A stretch of 64,000 bases of DNA. Source: Takakia lepidozioides (Eukaryota; Streptophyta; Takakiopsida; Takakiales; Takakiaceae). Below are positions 1 through 12,300 of this stretch, one piece after another (the stretch's first letter is position 1; every line of letters starts with the position of its first letter). The stretch lies in NCBI GenBank assembly GCA_030704615.1, contig CM060732.1:32717053-32781052 (forward strand). The letters run 5' to 3'. The translations under genes were made by a program, and so were the position numbers. The notes under the pieces are model-generated. The model made no database searches. It saw only the letters and a list, made by a program, of their open reading frames with translations, and was not told the origin of the DNA.

Positions 1-514
1 GAATTTGTTGCATAACTGTTGCATCAAGCTTGCTGCTAAGTCTTGTTGTGGGTAATCACCAGTATGTCGAAAATTTCTTGTGAGTATGATGCTCATCATG
101 TTTTAGTCAGAAAAGTAAATAGAAGATCAAGGCTTGCATTTAGTAAGCAGGGTGTTGGGTATGGAACTGTAAGCTGTGGCAACAAAATGTACATATAGCA
201 TTTTTGGGACATCAAGGTCATTTGTTGAGTACACTGGGATAGGATTTGCTTGTCAGCAGATCTTTCATGTTGGTGGTTATGGCACATCAACTACATAATT
301 AGGAATGTGTGATCACTTCTGTTGAACGAGGAAGATTGCTGAGTCTCTTTCATGTGTGACATGTAAATCCTCGACACGAGCATTTGTTAAACCTAAGACT
401 ACTAAGAGCTGCACCATTGTCAACTCCGTCATACAAGTCCAAGCCTGTTGAGCAATGTTCATCGCAACATGCCCTTCTTCTAGACATGATTGAGGAAAGG
501 AAAGACGAGGAACT
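1..514. other. unassigned sequence at window edge
   Basis: No open frame here resembles a known protein family, and no tRNA, LTR end or tandem repeat is visible. It may be intergenic or intron of a gene lying to the left. Confidence 0.4.
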
Positions 515-780
515 TTACACCGTACATGAGAAGGGAATCAATATCACACAGCTGAGTACACATGACCAATGCACATACCTGGCTATACAAGATTCAAGGT
601 CTGTCTTTGCTGGAACAAACTGGACAGGAAAGGTTCTCCTCCAGAGTAGAGGGCATGTTGTAAACAACAGTTCACCAATAGAGGGTGGCATCTGTACCAC
701 AATCTGGACAACACAAGCATCACAACACCACAACTCCTGGTAGACATACACAAAATAGGAACTTATGTATGAGCTTGAGC
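515..780 (-). pseudogene. possible leucine-rich-repeat relic
   Basis: On the minus strand one frame reads PPSIGELLFTTCPLLWRR followed by a further short hydrophobic stretch. This resembles the 'G-x-IPPSIGEL' phase of a plant extracellular LRR. No intact LRR asparagine ladder is present and there is no kinase domain nearby. The resemblance is weak and could be chance, but two clearer LRR relics lie elsewhere in the window. Confidence 0.2.
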
Positions 781-974
781 AGAACTCTAGTATGGTACAC
801 AATAAACTTTTGCCAAATTTTAGGCTTGAGAATGAGATGAAGGGTTGGAAAAGTAGGTTAAACCTAAATACCACAGTTCCTGCCTCCTAATCTAAGCTGT
901 CAGAGCTCAAACTCTCGTCTAGTTCCATGGAAGTACTAAGGGATTACCGATTCACTGTGACAGGCAAGCATGGA

Positions 975-1900
975 TTAGGAATGCAACCACACTCGGTCCC
1001 GAAGTCGCTGAGGACCACCATAAAATTCATCCACCTTTTCCCCATCGCGGTAGAAGCGAAATGTAGGCGTGTACCGAACGTCCTGTTTTGTTTCTGCACA
1101 CTTGTCAACGTCAGCATAGATGAAGAGGCACCCTGCATAGTCGTTGCTCAGGTTGCAAAAGGTCGGCAGCATTTGCCTGCACGCTTGGCACCTGCAACCC
1201 TCGTACCAATGAAATCAACTGCAATATACATACATACCTCTAAGCGTACTAACAGGCCAGCCACATCCACCTTGGCAAAACACCCAATGGGAGAAAGCAA
1301 GATTGACAATGGGTATCTCACTTGTCCCTGAAAGGAAGGGACAGAATCATGTGCCACGATAGCAGGAGGGGCCCCAAACGAGGACACATCTCTCGAGTTG
1401 AGGCAGGGATTACCACGGGGCTCCATAGTTCACCGCTGCCTGCACAATCCCAACAGCCACAACCGTTTGAGAAATTTGCACTTTTGTTTGTTATCCTCCT
1501 CAGAATTTCCTGTCAGACGCCACTGCGCAGCTAGGAGCTAATTGCACAGGAACCCTAGATTTCGACAATTCGCGAACCTCCAATCCGTGTTTGGCAGAAG
1601 CACGCGACGCGATCATGTATTTACGGACCCAACTTCATCATCCAGCAACGGAGCCAGGCCATGGAATTGCGAGGTAGGTAGATGGGGAAATCTTGACATG
1701 GGATATGAGCAACTCACAGGACGCTTGGAAAACTTGGCTTCATGGAGCAGATTGGTGAGCTCGTCGTCATTATGAGCGCTTGCAAGGTTTCCATGAAAAT
1801 TGACAGGCAGCGAAGCATCGTCCAGACCCCTGTACACACCAGCCCCCGCACCTGCACCCATATTACTGCTTCCTCCCTCGCTTGCTTGCGCCATTCTCAC
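975..1900 (-). CDS. thioredoxin-like protein (TRX-like 3-3 type), 3 exons
   Basis: Three minus-strand exons join in frame: 1900-1718, 1439-1414 and 1191-975, giving 141 residues. All introns have GT-AG ends; the tryptophan codon of the active site is split TG|G by intron 2. The protein has a glycine/alanine-rich N-terminus, then LPVNFHGNLASAHNDDEL, the active site NYGAPWCQAC, the cis-proline strand YTPTFRFYRDGEKV and the C-terminus RDRVWLHS. That ending and the NLHGNL-like start match the small plant family related to Arabidopsis thioredoxin-like 3-3. The active site is WCQAC, a CxxC that keeps both redox cysteines but departs from the usual WCGPC. Expected role: thiol-disulfide exchange; no clear transit peptide is visible, so location is open. 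The start at 1900 is the first ATG of the frame; another lies two codons downstream. The gene looks intact. Confidence 0.85.
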
Positions 1901-2232
1901 CGCATTTTGCTCGATTTCATGTGGTTTATCTTCTTGAGCAGAAGATTCCGTAGGGACAAATATGGTTCACATCCATGGTTCCCTTTTTCGTTCCACCCAA
2001 TTATAATCACCATGCAGAGAAAAAGTAGCACTGATGGCCACCTTGTCTACGTGATGGTGATAGACGACATTCACGTGTCGGATTGTTGCATTGGTGGATC
2101 CCGCTTAGGGATATTCATGAGGCAGTTTTTGGTATCCTTGGAGGAAATCCCATTGCCGCAGATCGAAAGCAATGGTGCCTGACACATTAATGTTGTCTAT
2201 CACCAGTACGTAGATGAGGTAACCCCAGTGAT
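1901..2232. other. intergenic, upstream of the thioredoxin-like gene
   Basis: This stretch should hold the promoter and 5' UTR of the minus-strand thioredoxin-like gene. No clear TATA box or coding frame stands out. Confidence 0.3.
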
Positions 2233-2965
2233 ACTATTTTGGGCAGCAACAAGAATTTGCATTTGTTGGAGCTCTGGTGGTATGATCACAATGAGGCTAT
2301 TGGAGTAAACCCAGAGATACTTCAGCTTTGGAGGATTTTGATCAGCATCCAGTTCCAACAGGTCTGTGCAGTTTGCTAAGGGAGTTGGAATGGGAGTTGT
2401 TGGCAGGGTATTCCAACCTCTTTTAAATTTCCTAGCTCGCTCACAGTATGATCCCAGTGAGGCTATTGTTGGCGACCGAAAGAGGTGATAGCTGCTGTAC
2501 TAGCATCCCTAGTTCCAGGAGTATGATCCCAGTGAGCTTGTTGTTCACGACTGCAATAACCTCTACTTGCTGGAGCATCACTAGTTCCTTTGGTATGACA
2601 CCAGTTGCCTGATTGTACTAAGATGCAGTTCCAATAGGGCCTTATATGTTTTTATATGTTATATGCCTGCATTCAGGGAGTTTTCACATAGGAAGAGGAA
2701 CTGCAACCTCTCTTGTTTCCTGGCTCTGCTGGTATTGTTCCCATAAGTTGGTTGTACCCCAGGTGCAGCTGTTGAAGATCTGCTAGAGATGTTGGATGTA
2801 CTCAACTGTGACACTCTTGTTCCAGGTGCATCAACACCTTCACATTCCGTAAATTGAACTGGTTGCCAAGTCAAGCATTCCTCCTCAACAAACTGGAGCC
2901 TTTCAAGCTTCTTTCTCTCATGTGTTCTGAAGCTTTGAACAGCACCAACAAACCCAGCACTCCTC
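2233..2965 (-). pseudogene. leucine-rich-repeat receptor relic
   Basis: Read on the minus strand in shifting frames, this stretch yields successive LRR units: LQQLHLGYNQLMGTIPAEPG near 2720-2780, a unit ending NNKLTGIILLELGM near 2530, NNSLTGIIL near 2460, CTDLLELDADQNPPKLKYLW near 2310-2370 and IIPPELQQMQILVAAQNSIT near 2220-2280. The NxLxGxIPxxL pattern is that of plant extracellular LRR receptor kinases. Frames change between units and several consensus residues are lost, so it is a decayed gene fragment. No transmembrane or kinase portion is seen on either side. Confidence 0.55.
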
Positions 2966-3396
2966 AACTCAAGACAATGGCCGGTAACGGGGGGTGGGGA
3001 GAATTTGACAGGGGGTAGGGAGAATTTAACAAAGGGGCCCACGCGGGTCACAACAAACTTTCTCCCCACGAAATTATGGTCAAATCCCCCGCGTGCATTA
3101 AGTTTTTTTTTTTTTTTTTTTTTTTTTTGCATTAAGTGCCTACAAATCATTCCAATTGTTTTTGCGAAAAATAATATTCTGAAAATAAAAAACTGCTGAC
3201 GATAACGTATGGTAATACTACACACGTGGACTGATCCTAGTCCTCGAACAGCTGGACTGTTACGGATTTCATTTGACCTAAAAAGCAGTGAAGCAGGGAC
3301 GAGAGAGAGAAGAGAGAGTGTGTGTGTCTGAGAAACGAGAGTGCGGGAAGCAGCCATAGATCCATCGATAGATTGATAGATCGATAGACAGCAGGC
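2966..3396. other. upstream region of the cysteinyl-tRNA synthetase gene
   Basis: It contains a poly-T run at about 3103-3128, a GA-rich stretch at about 3300-3325, and short GATA/ATCGAT repeats at 3360-3390 just before the ATG. It probably holds the promoter and 5' UTR of the gene starting at 3397; no single core promoter element is convincing. Confidence 0.3.
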
Positions 3397-6300
3397 ATGA
3401 CTGTGATGATGGACAAAGATGTGGGGCTGCCTGACTCCGTGTCGGGCTATGCTCGAGGAGGATGGACGCAGCCTGGATCGACAACCAAGGAATCGGAGGG
3501 GCTGCTTGTGCACAACAGTCTTAGTTTTAAAAAAGTGCCATTTGTCACTAGGGACGGATCGCATCACGGTGTGTTCTGGCATAGATCTGTTTGGGAATTT
3601 TTAGTCATGCAAAGCTGAACGTTTTTTTTCAGTTTTCTTTTGTTTCTGCCCCTGGTCTCTGAAGAGTGGTGTGTTGCTGTGTGTGTGGCAGTGACCTGGT
3701 ATATCTGCGGGCCGACTGTTTACGATTCTTCGCATGTGGGGCATGCAAGGAACTATGTGACTTTTGATATAATTCGGCGCATCCTTGAGGTATGCTAGCA
3801 ACGCTGTATTCTTGCAGGCAAGAAACCGGAGAGTTGTTCTTTTATGAACTCTTCCATCAGAAGATGTAGATGCTAATTTCGATTCCTCCTTGCATTTAGG
3901 TTCCATGGGTCTTTTCTGCTAGTATCAGTTCTCCGGTGCCCTAAGTTTTCTCGGGTCCTAAATATGCCTCCTCCCTTTGCATGGGGGCACTCCATAGTTT
4001 AGGCTGTAGTTGATAATAAGCTGCATGATGACAGGAATACTTTGGATACGAAGTGTTTTATGTGATGAATGTGACGGATGTCGACGACAAAATTATCAGG
4101 CGCGCCCGGCTTAACCATCTACTTGACGAGTACTATAAATCAGCAGTGCACGCCACGAAGGTATTCTCTGACGCTCGCGTGTATTTCTGGCTGGGTTAGG
4201 CCTATCACGATTCTTCCTCTGTTTGGGCTTCTGTGGGTGTGGATGTGCAACACTGCAAACAATTCACGGGGGATTGGTGCAGGTGGCGAAGGATTTGGAA
4301 GCTGCATTTCAGGAGGAGATTCAGAAACAACAGAAGCAGGTAAATGATACTCTATGAGGAAGGGAGGATAGTTCTTCAGTAGAAAGCTGCTTGGGACTTG
4401 CTACGGTTTGTGGTGGGGTGTTAGCTCTCCCTTCTTGCAACTCCTCTCTTGCAGCTCACTGAGGCAAGGATTGGCTTCCTAAGGGGAGGGTGTAAGTTGT
4501 AGTGAGTGGTGGAATTCAAAACTGAGTCCCAAGAGGGGTTTTACTGAGAGGCTGGAGACAAAGGAGGGTGGATTGGGATGCTCGGGTTGTTAGAGCGACC
4601 TACCTCACTTAGTGCCTCTTACTCATCCCCCTAGTGGTGAGCGGTTCCTCTTTTCGCTTGTCAATTGATGGTTTTTAGCCTCATGGCCTGCACATTCAGG
4701 CTTCTCAAGTACAACATAAGTGGTTGGACACAGTCATTTTGTGGCCTCAGTAAACTTTTTAATTCATTTTGAGAGCTTGTAGATGAATTGGATTTGGTAA
4801 CCCAATGTTGCAAAGGCAAGGTTTGAAGTTCTTTTATAAATTGCGGCAGTACATCGTTGCAAATGGATTGCTTCAAGCAGTGGTTGCATGATAAGGATAC
4901 ATTTTTCTGGATGCAGGTGCTGGACAAGCAGGAGGAGCTTGCTAATACAAGCTCAGCAAGGCAAAGGGACGAATTGACAGAAGTGAGGGGCAAATCTCTT
5001 GTTCCTGTTTGTCCCTATTACAATTAGAGAACCTCTGCAACTCACTTCTTCTCTGTGTCCATGGATACCTGCATTTTGTCATGAAGTGTACAGAGACATT
5101 GTCTGAACATCTGGACTAACATTTGAGATCAAAGATTCTACATCTGCCTAGCTTACTAGGTGTAAGTGTTATGATGGTGACTTTTGCTCAGCTAGTGACT
5201 ACATAAAATCTTATCTGCAGTCGAAGGAGATGTACTGTCAAAGTTCCAATGAGATCAATATTACAGTCCACAAAGTTCCTACAAACAAAACCCTTACAGT
5301 GACATTGTACCAAACATGTGGAAAGTCTTTCTGCTGGTTGCTCTTTAAGAGAAGGATTTCAGTTTCTGGATTATGCACGTTGAGTGAGAGGAGTTGGCGG
5401 TAATGGCAGAAAGTGAAGCAAGAGCAGCTGAAGCTGGATAAGCTGAAGGAGGCAAGACTGGTGACAGAAGAGAGTGTGACCACCGCAGTGAGTCTAGGAG
5501 GCAAAGAGGGGGTGGACTTGTTGTTGGCAGGCGCTGCTTCTGACATATTGGCGTCTTATTTGGATGAGAAGGGACGCGGGACGGTCACAGACCATGCAAT
5601 TTACCGGGCTCATGCCGCAAAGTACAGCGTCCATACCGTAGATGGATCAGGGTTGATGATTTATGGATGTGCCATGTTGGCTCCTTCTTTGTTGCTGTCA
5701 CAGCAATGTACAAGCCTTGGTTGAATCTTTTATTTGATTCTGTTGGGCTTCACTATACCATACCAGCCCTTATGTTTGCGGATGACTTCGCAGGCATAGG
5801 GGAGACTCCAACCAATCTCCAGGAGTTGCGAAGAGATACTTTGATCTTTGGGGGCTAGAGGCTAATGTCAGCAAATGTGCAGTGGTAGCATTCAACGACA
5901 GAGGAGAGGCAGGAAGTGATCTTAAGTGGCAGTGGGGTAGCCAAGAGATCCCGGTCCTCCCTTCCTACACTTACCTGGGCGTTGAGTTTCCCTCCAATTG
6001 TAATTGGGATGCACATATCCGGAAAGTTGTTCAAACTGGCAAGGGCAAAGCTCTGGGGCTCACTAAATTTTTCCACTGCAGAGGGGTCAACTCTGAGGTT
6101 AAGAAAACCATGCTTTGTCGCGTTATTAGACCTGCCTTGGAGTACGGATCTGCAATATGGGTTGATAACTCCAACCAGGCTAAGTCTCTAGAATCCATTC
6201 AAGTGGGGGTGCTTAAGGAGTGTATGTCAGCATGCTCCAAAACAGCCAATGTGGCTGTTCGGGGTGAGTTTGGCATTCTGTCCTTAAGCTCCCAACGAGA

Positions 6301-9300
6301 TGAATTCAAGGTCAGATGGTGGGGTCAGCTGCAACATATGCCCAACACCAGATATCCTAAGTTAATTGACTCTATATCTTGGAAACAGGACTGCCCTGTC
6401 AAACAGGCTAAGTCCTGGCAGAAGAGAGTAGAAGAGATTCTCAAGGACCTGGACCTGGATCCGCAAATCTTGACCCTGCTGGATAAATCTGACTTAGAGG
6501 CTGTAGTGTCCAAAGCCATGTCTGTTGCCATGAGATTGTCTGATGAAAATGAAGTTAGGCAGAAAACTTCCCTGAACTTGTTTCCAGTCAGTGACATGGG
6601 GGAGGACATCTTGGATGACCTCAAGGGTCTACCCACTCTCGGCACTAGACTGAAATTTAAACTCAGGGCAGGAAGCCTACCTTTGAACAGCAAACAGAAG
6701 CAGAGAGGAAAGGGAGAGTGCAATTGCCCGTTGTGTGGGCAATCCGAAGACAGTATTCATTTTCTGATACACTGTCCGGGGTTCTCTCACCAAAGAGACG
6801 CTCTCTTCAAATCTATCAAGGGAATTGTGCCTGTACCCCTGTTTACCAACTTTGAAAGTCTCGAGGCTGAGCCAAAAGCCCAGGCCCTCCTGAGGCCTAG
6901 TTTTTGGGCAAATCACACACAACAGATTGATGCTTGTGTGAAGGGATTTCTAGAGGATATCTGGAAAACCCGGATTAATTCTATATATGAAGGTAAGTCT
7001 TACTACCAACGTCAGCCCCTGACAGAGGTAGGTTCTGTCCCTTTTGTTCCCGCTCAAACTGGGCGCGGGGTCAATGGCCACAAGGCTACGGCAAACAACG
7101 TCTTATGAGTACAATCTGTTGGGCTTCACTCATGGGAAGTCTTTTTATCTGATTGAATGTGATCATGATGGCGAGGTTGTAGCACAATTCTTGATACATA
7201 GTGCTTGTGGGCTATTTGTCTCGCATGTTTTTTGTGAATGACTTGGGCAGTTCAACTGAGCATTGAGCTGTAATCATAAGTTCACCAGGTAGACTGTAGA
7301 GACTTTCTGTATGTCATTTTTGCTTAAGCTTGTACTCAAGATGTTGATAGATGAAGCATGAAAATATCGAAGATGGAGGATCTGAAGAATATGGTAGTGG
7401 TGTGTTGCAGGTATGAACAAGAGTTTCTGGAGGACATGGCCAGCTTGGGTGTGCGGCCTCCTGATGTGCTCACAAGAGTCACTGAGTGAGTGCAGTCGCC
7501 CAGCCCTTTCATGTGTTAGTCAGTTTCTGTTGGCCGAGACTTGTAGCACGAAGTAAAAGTATCATGTTGGTGGGGTAGGTATATTGACAAGATCATCAAC
7601 TATGTGCAAGTCATACTGGATCGCAAGCTTGCCTATGTTGCCAATGGCAGTGTCTACTTCGACACCAAAGCCTTCAGGTCTGTGACTTGTGCGTATGCCC
7701 AATTTTACAATTTCAAATCTGGTCCTTTCAGTGCTCCCTGGTAGAGCTTGACTGAAGATGGAGATTCTTAGTAGGTGCATCCTGCTGATGGGGGAATGAG
7801 TCAGGGCCGTGTTGCTATATGCTTAGGGATCATTGTTGCCATCACTTGATTTGTATTATATAGAGGTGGGGTGGTCGCATATGACATTTTATTTTTGGGC
7901 AGGGATGCGGGCCATGAGTATGGAAAGCTTAATCCATGGGCTGTAGGCAGCTCCGGATTGGCATCTGAAAGTGAGTCCAATTTTGAGACCACAGAAAAGA
8001 AGAACAGCTGCGACTTTGCGCTGTGGAAGGTGCGTGTGTGAATTGGTGGCTGTTTTGCGGTGGTGCAAGAGCCTGCCTGTCTGATATCTCCTCTACCTAT
8101 CAACGCTTTTGCTCTTTGGTTACAAACTCAATCTTTTTCCTTCTAAAGATATTCTGTAGTTCCTTCTACTTACAACTGATTAAAACTCAGTAGTACTAGG
8201 TAATTTCAGTGTTACTAGATCTCTTACAATGGGTACCAGCTGCCAGTAGGAAAACTGACTTATATCCATTAGCTCTCCAGACTTACGTCTAGAGAATCCT
8301 CCCTCTGGTGGAGTTGCTGTTATTCATCACTCAAGAGCGCACATTACAAGGAGAACTGTATGTCCTTCTGAGTGGCTCCTAGTTGGAGATCTTTATCAAT
8401 AGGTTGTGCCAGGAATTCACAATTGACAATTATTGAAAGTTTCCTCTCTTGCTGACTGGTATCCAAGTGAACCTGCATTAATTATCTTAATATGACGTTC
8501 AGAATTTGAACTCTTGTAAAGAACAGTGGTGGAACTGCATTCCTGGTTACTGCATGGAAGGACTATGTTCCTAGTGACTTCATTCTTTTGGCTGTTTCAG
8601 AAAAGCAAGGAGGGAGAACCAGAATGGGAGTCACCGTGGGGTATGGGGCGTCCAGGTTGGCACATCGAGTGCTCTGCAATGGCTAGTGACATCATTGGTG
8701 CCTCTATTGACATCCATTCTGGTGGACAGTAAGTCACTGCTCTTCGTCCTTGCTGCTTGGGAGAGATGCTATCCTTACCTCAGAAGCTCAACTGTCTTTT
8801 ACTATTGCAACCTGTGCCATCTTTGGTATTTGCTATATAGGAATACTAGCGTCCAAGATTGGTGTTATTTGGATTATAATTACATCACTTAGATATGCAC
8901 TAATGTCCTCCTTCATACCTCCCTTTTCTGAGGTCTGTCAATAAGTGGAAGTTTAGGGGTGAAGTAATTATTGATGGTTGGGCTGAATGCTCAGGACAAA
9001 TATGACACAGGTCATACTGTCATGGACGCTCGAAGTCACATGCAACATGGGTGTTTCCTATTTCGAAAGGGGAGGGAGCCCTCAATGATTCCTTTTTGAA
9101 TGAGATATTGTGGTGGGTGGCAGTGACCTGCAGTTTCCACACCATGATAATGAGCTGGCTCAAGCTGAGGCCTACTTCAACTGCTCTCAAGTGCGGTTCC
9201 TCTTTTGGACGTTTCTCTTCTTTTAGTATCTTTTCCAAGGGTTGTGCTGTAGGAGATACTATGTGTGGTTCAAGTAAACCTGGAAGGAGCCATGTTTAGT

Positions 9301-12300
9301 TGTATTGGAGCTGAATTTGGCAGCACTCGCTAGCTGAGTGAGGGTCGTTGAGAGAGAGAAAATAGAGTAAGATGACTATATCATAAGACAGGGGAAGGTT
9401 GGCTATTTGGCAGCTACAATCTAGATAGTTCCAAGTTGTACGCTGGGAGCACAGTCTTGAACTTGACTTGGGAAGTGGTGGATCTTACTTTAGTGCAGTG
9501 GGTAAATTATTTCTTTCATTCGGGGCATCTCTCCATTGACGGCTTGAAGATGTCCAAGTCGTTGAAAAATTTCATAACGATCAAAGAGGTTGGTGACCTT
9601 GTTGGCTTTCTTTTCGTTTTTAATATCTTGTGTCCCTAGGTATTTGAGCTGTCATGCCTGATTTGATTTGAAGTTATCCATGGTCCACTGTTGATCATTG
9701 AAATAGAGAAAAAGTTGCTGCTTTTATCTTTTTGGTGGAAACTGAGAGGTGTTGTAAGGAATTGAGGTAGGGTGCATTGGATGTTTGCAATGGAGCAGGC
9801 ACTGAAGAAGTACACTGCCAGGCAGCTTCGCTTCCTATTTGTGATTCAAAGTTGGAACAAGGTGAATTCCGTCTTCTTTTGCAGTTCAGCATGTTTGGTT
9901 GTGCTTCGTGTGGAAGTTTTGTAAGCAGCCAAGCTGACATAATTTTTCATTACAGTGAGCCTTGCCCTTTGGTATCCTTCTTGAATGTGTTTGTGGGTTT
10001 AGAAAGAGTGGGAGTGGGAGTTGGCATGGTCTCCAAGGGAGCTTCTTATGAGTTCTAGCTGCAAGTGTGGATGGAGAATATTTCCCCTGATTATTTCTTA
10101 CACCTCAATGAGAACGTCACTGAGAGGCAATGGCTTTTGTGCATCTTTGTGTCAAAGTTTATCCTGTGATTATTGGTTTTGACATTCACCTGTGCAGTCC
10201 ATAAATTTCAGTGAAACAGTGGTGAACGAGGCTGTTGGAAAGGAAAAACAACTTAAACAATTTTTCTCTTCTGTACAAGTCGTGTTGAGGCAGGCGGTAT
10301 GTATAGTATTGTCTAGCCTTCCCCTCCACTCTCGTCATTGCCCTTTTCTTTAGTGCGAATCACTAATTCTTTTAGGTTGGTTATCAGTAGGTCAGTCTTT
10401 AATCATTCTCTTCAGGACGAACTTCATTTGAGGTGTTTTCAAGAGGCTCGTTGAGCATTACTACACAATGAGGGGCTGTGATTTATTAGTCTGGATCACC
10501 TTATGATAGACGTATGCCTGGGATGGGTACCATGGCAGGCTCTTGAGGACAAGCAAAGATGGGAAGACGATGAAAAACATTTGCAACATAGATTACAAGC
10601 AGCACAAACTGAGGTTCTACCTACTTTTTCTCTCGTCTCTTTCTGTCTCCTCCACTAAGGCCACAAGCTAAGTACGGAAGGGTAGTCTTATAAATGCCTC
10701 TCTTTTGGTTCCTGTTGTTAGACTGGGTCAATAGTAGAGCTTAGAAAGTTGTAGCTAGTTGTATTGGGCGACTGATATGGGCAAAGTATGAATAGGTACG
10801 AATGCGCTTGGAAGACAATTTTGACACAGCGGGTGCCATGAGCAAGCTGCTTTCCCTAGTCAAGGATGTCCATTCCTATCTTGCGAAATGTGATTCAGTA
10901 AGTTTCACTTGTTCACGCTTCCTTTCTATGCCTCAATAGTTTCTGTTAGGATTCATTGAAGCCATCAGTGATAACGTACCAGAGTATAGTGTACTAGTTT
11001 TTCAAAATTTTAGGAACAGATACTTAAAGGAGTGGTTGTGTCATCATGCAGACATCTTCGAGACCTAAGCTTTTTCTTGTCAGAAAGGCAGCAGTCTTTG
11101 TAACCAGTATTCTCTCCGTCTTTGGTGAGTTCCAAACTCTTCACTTCCCTTGACTTGACAGTGTGTTTGAATGTATATTTTTGGGGAGTGATCATTCTTG
11201 CTGGCATACATTGTGAATCTCGATGCTTGAATGCTGCAGGGTTGTCCGATGCTGGAAAAGGCGAGATTGGATTCGGATCCACTATGAGTCAATCTGGTCC
11301 AAGTGCTAGCCTTGAGAGTGTAGTGGTATGTTTCCTTATCCTGGCATGCCCCATTGCTGCCAATGAGATGGTGCTCCTGGGGTTGTTGGCCCTGTAATAA
11401 CCATTTACTTGTTTGGAGGCAAGTCATACTGGACTTCCAGCCAATCTGGATCTAGCAGACAGATTGTGGCCGGGGGTCGATTAATTTAGGCAAACGCAAA
11501 GTTCCTGATTTATGTATAGTGCATGATGGCCAAGTGGTATTAACTTCCCTTGTTACAAGGCAGTTGTTATCGTTGTTAGTAGGGGCAATGGAAATCTCCA
11601 TCAAGGAAACTTTAAGATCCATGGATGGATGCTGGTGCAGGGTCCATACCTCGATGCGTTTGCCGCGTTTAGAGACCAAATCAGAACAGCTGCCAAGGAG
11701 GGTGCCCCCAGGGTACGCACTATTTCTATTTCTTAGAGGGAGCTGATGTTTATGGGCATCGCATGTATTAGAAATTATTGAGATGATTTCTACCAGATTG
11801 GATGACTTGGTGACTCCATATACACCTTCTCATTTGAGTTTATGGATAACATTAAATGCACGTGTCAGCCCGGGAAAAAAAGTTTAATTTCATGCCTGCC
11901 TGTTTAGGAAATCTGTACCTCAGTACTTATAATGTGAAATGTTGCTTAGCAATCAAGCGCTGTCAAAGTAATTGTTGGCTGTGTTTGAGGTTGCTCTCTT
12001 TAGTATCTAGTGCAAACATACAGTTGGTGGTTGGTTTGACAGGAGAGGATACTGGAGATAGCAGACAGGGTCCGTGATGAAACCATGGCTGATCTTGGGG
12101 TACGGTTCGAGGACAAAGGCAGTTCATCCACCTGGAAACTGGATGACCCCGAAGTCCTACGAAAAGAGCGCGATGAAAAGCTGCACAAGGCACGAGAGGA
12201 GATGCTTCGAAGTCTAAAACAGAACAGGGACAGCAAGGTTGGTTTCTCTCCACCAGATGTTAGTTTCCTTCGATTTTGGGGGAAATGAGGGTGACACAGA

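Noticed and set aside
3005-3199. Small open frame over the poly-T run
   Set aside because: It is a Phe homopolymer from the T tract and resembles no protein.
2659-3582. A 307-codon minus-strand frame
   Set aside because: It crosses the poly-A/T tract and the first synthetase exon in antisense, and LRR similarity lies in other frames. It is not a gene.
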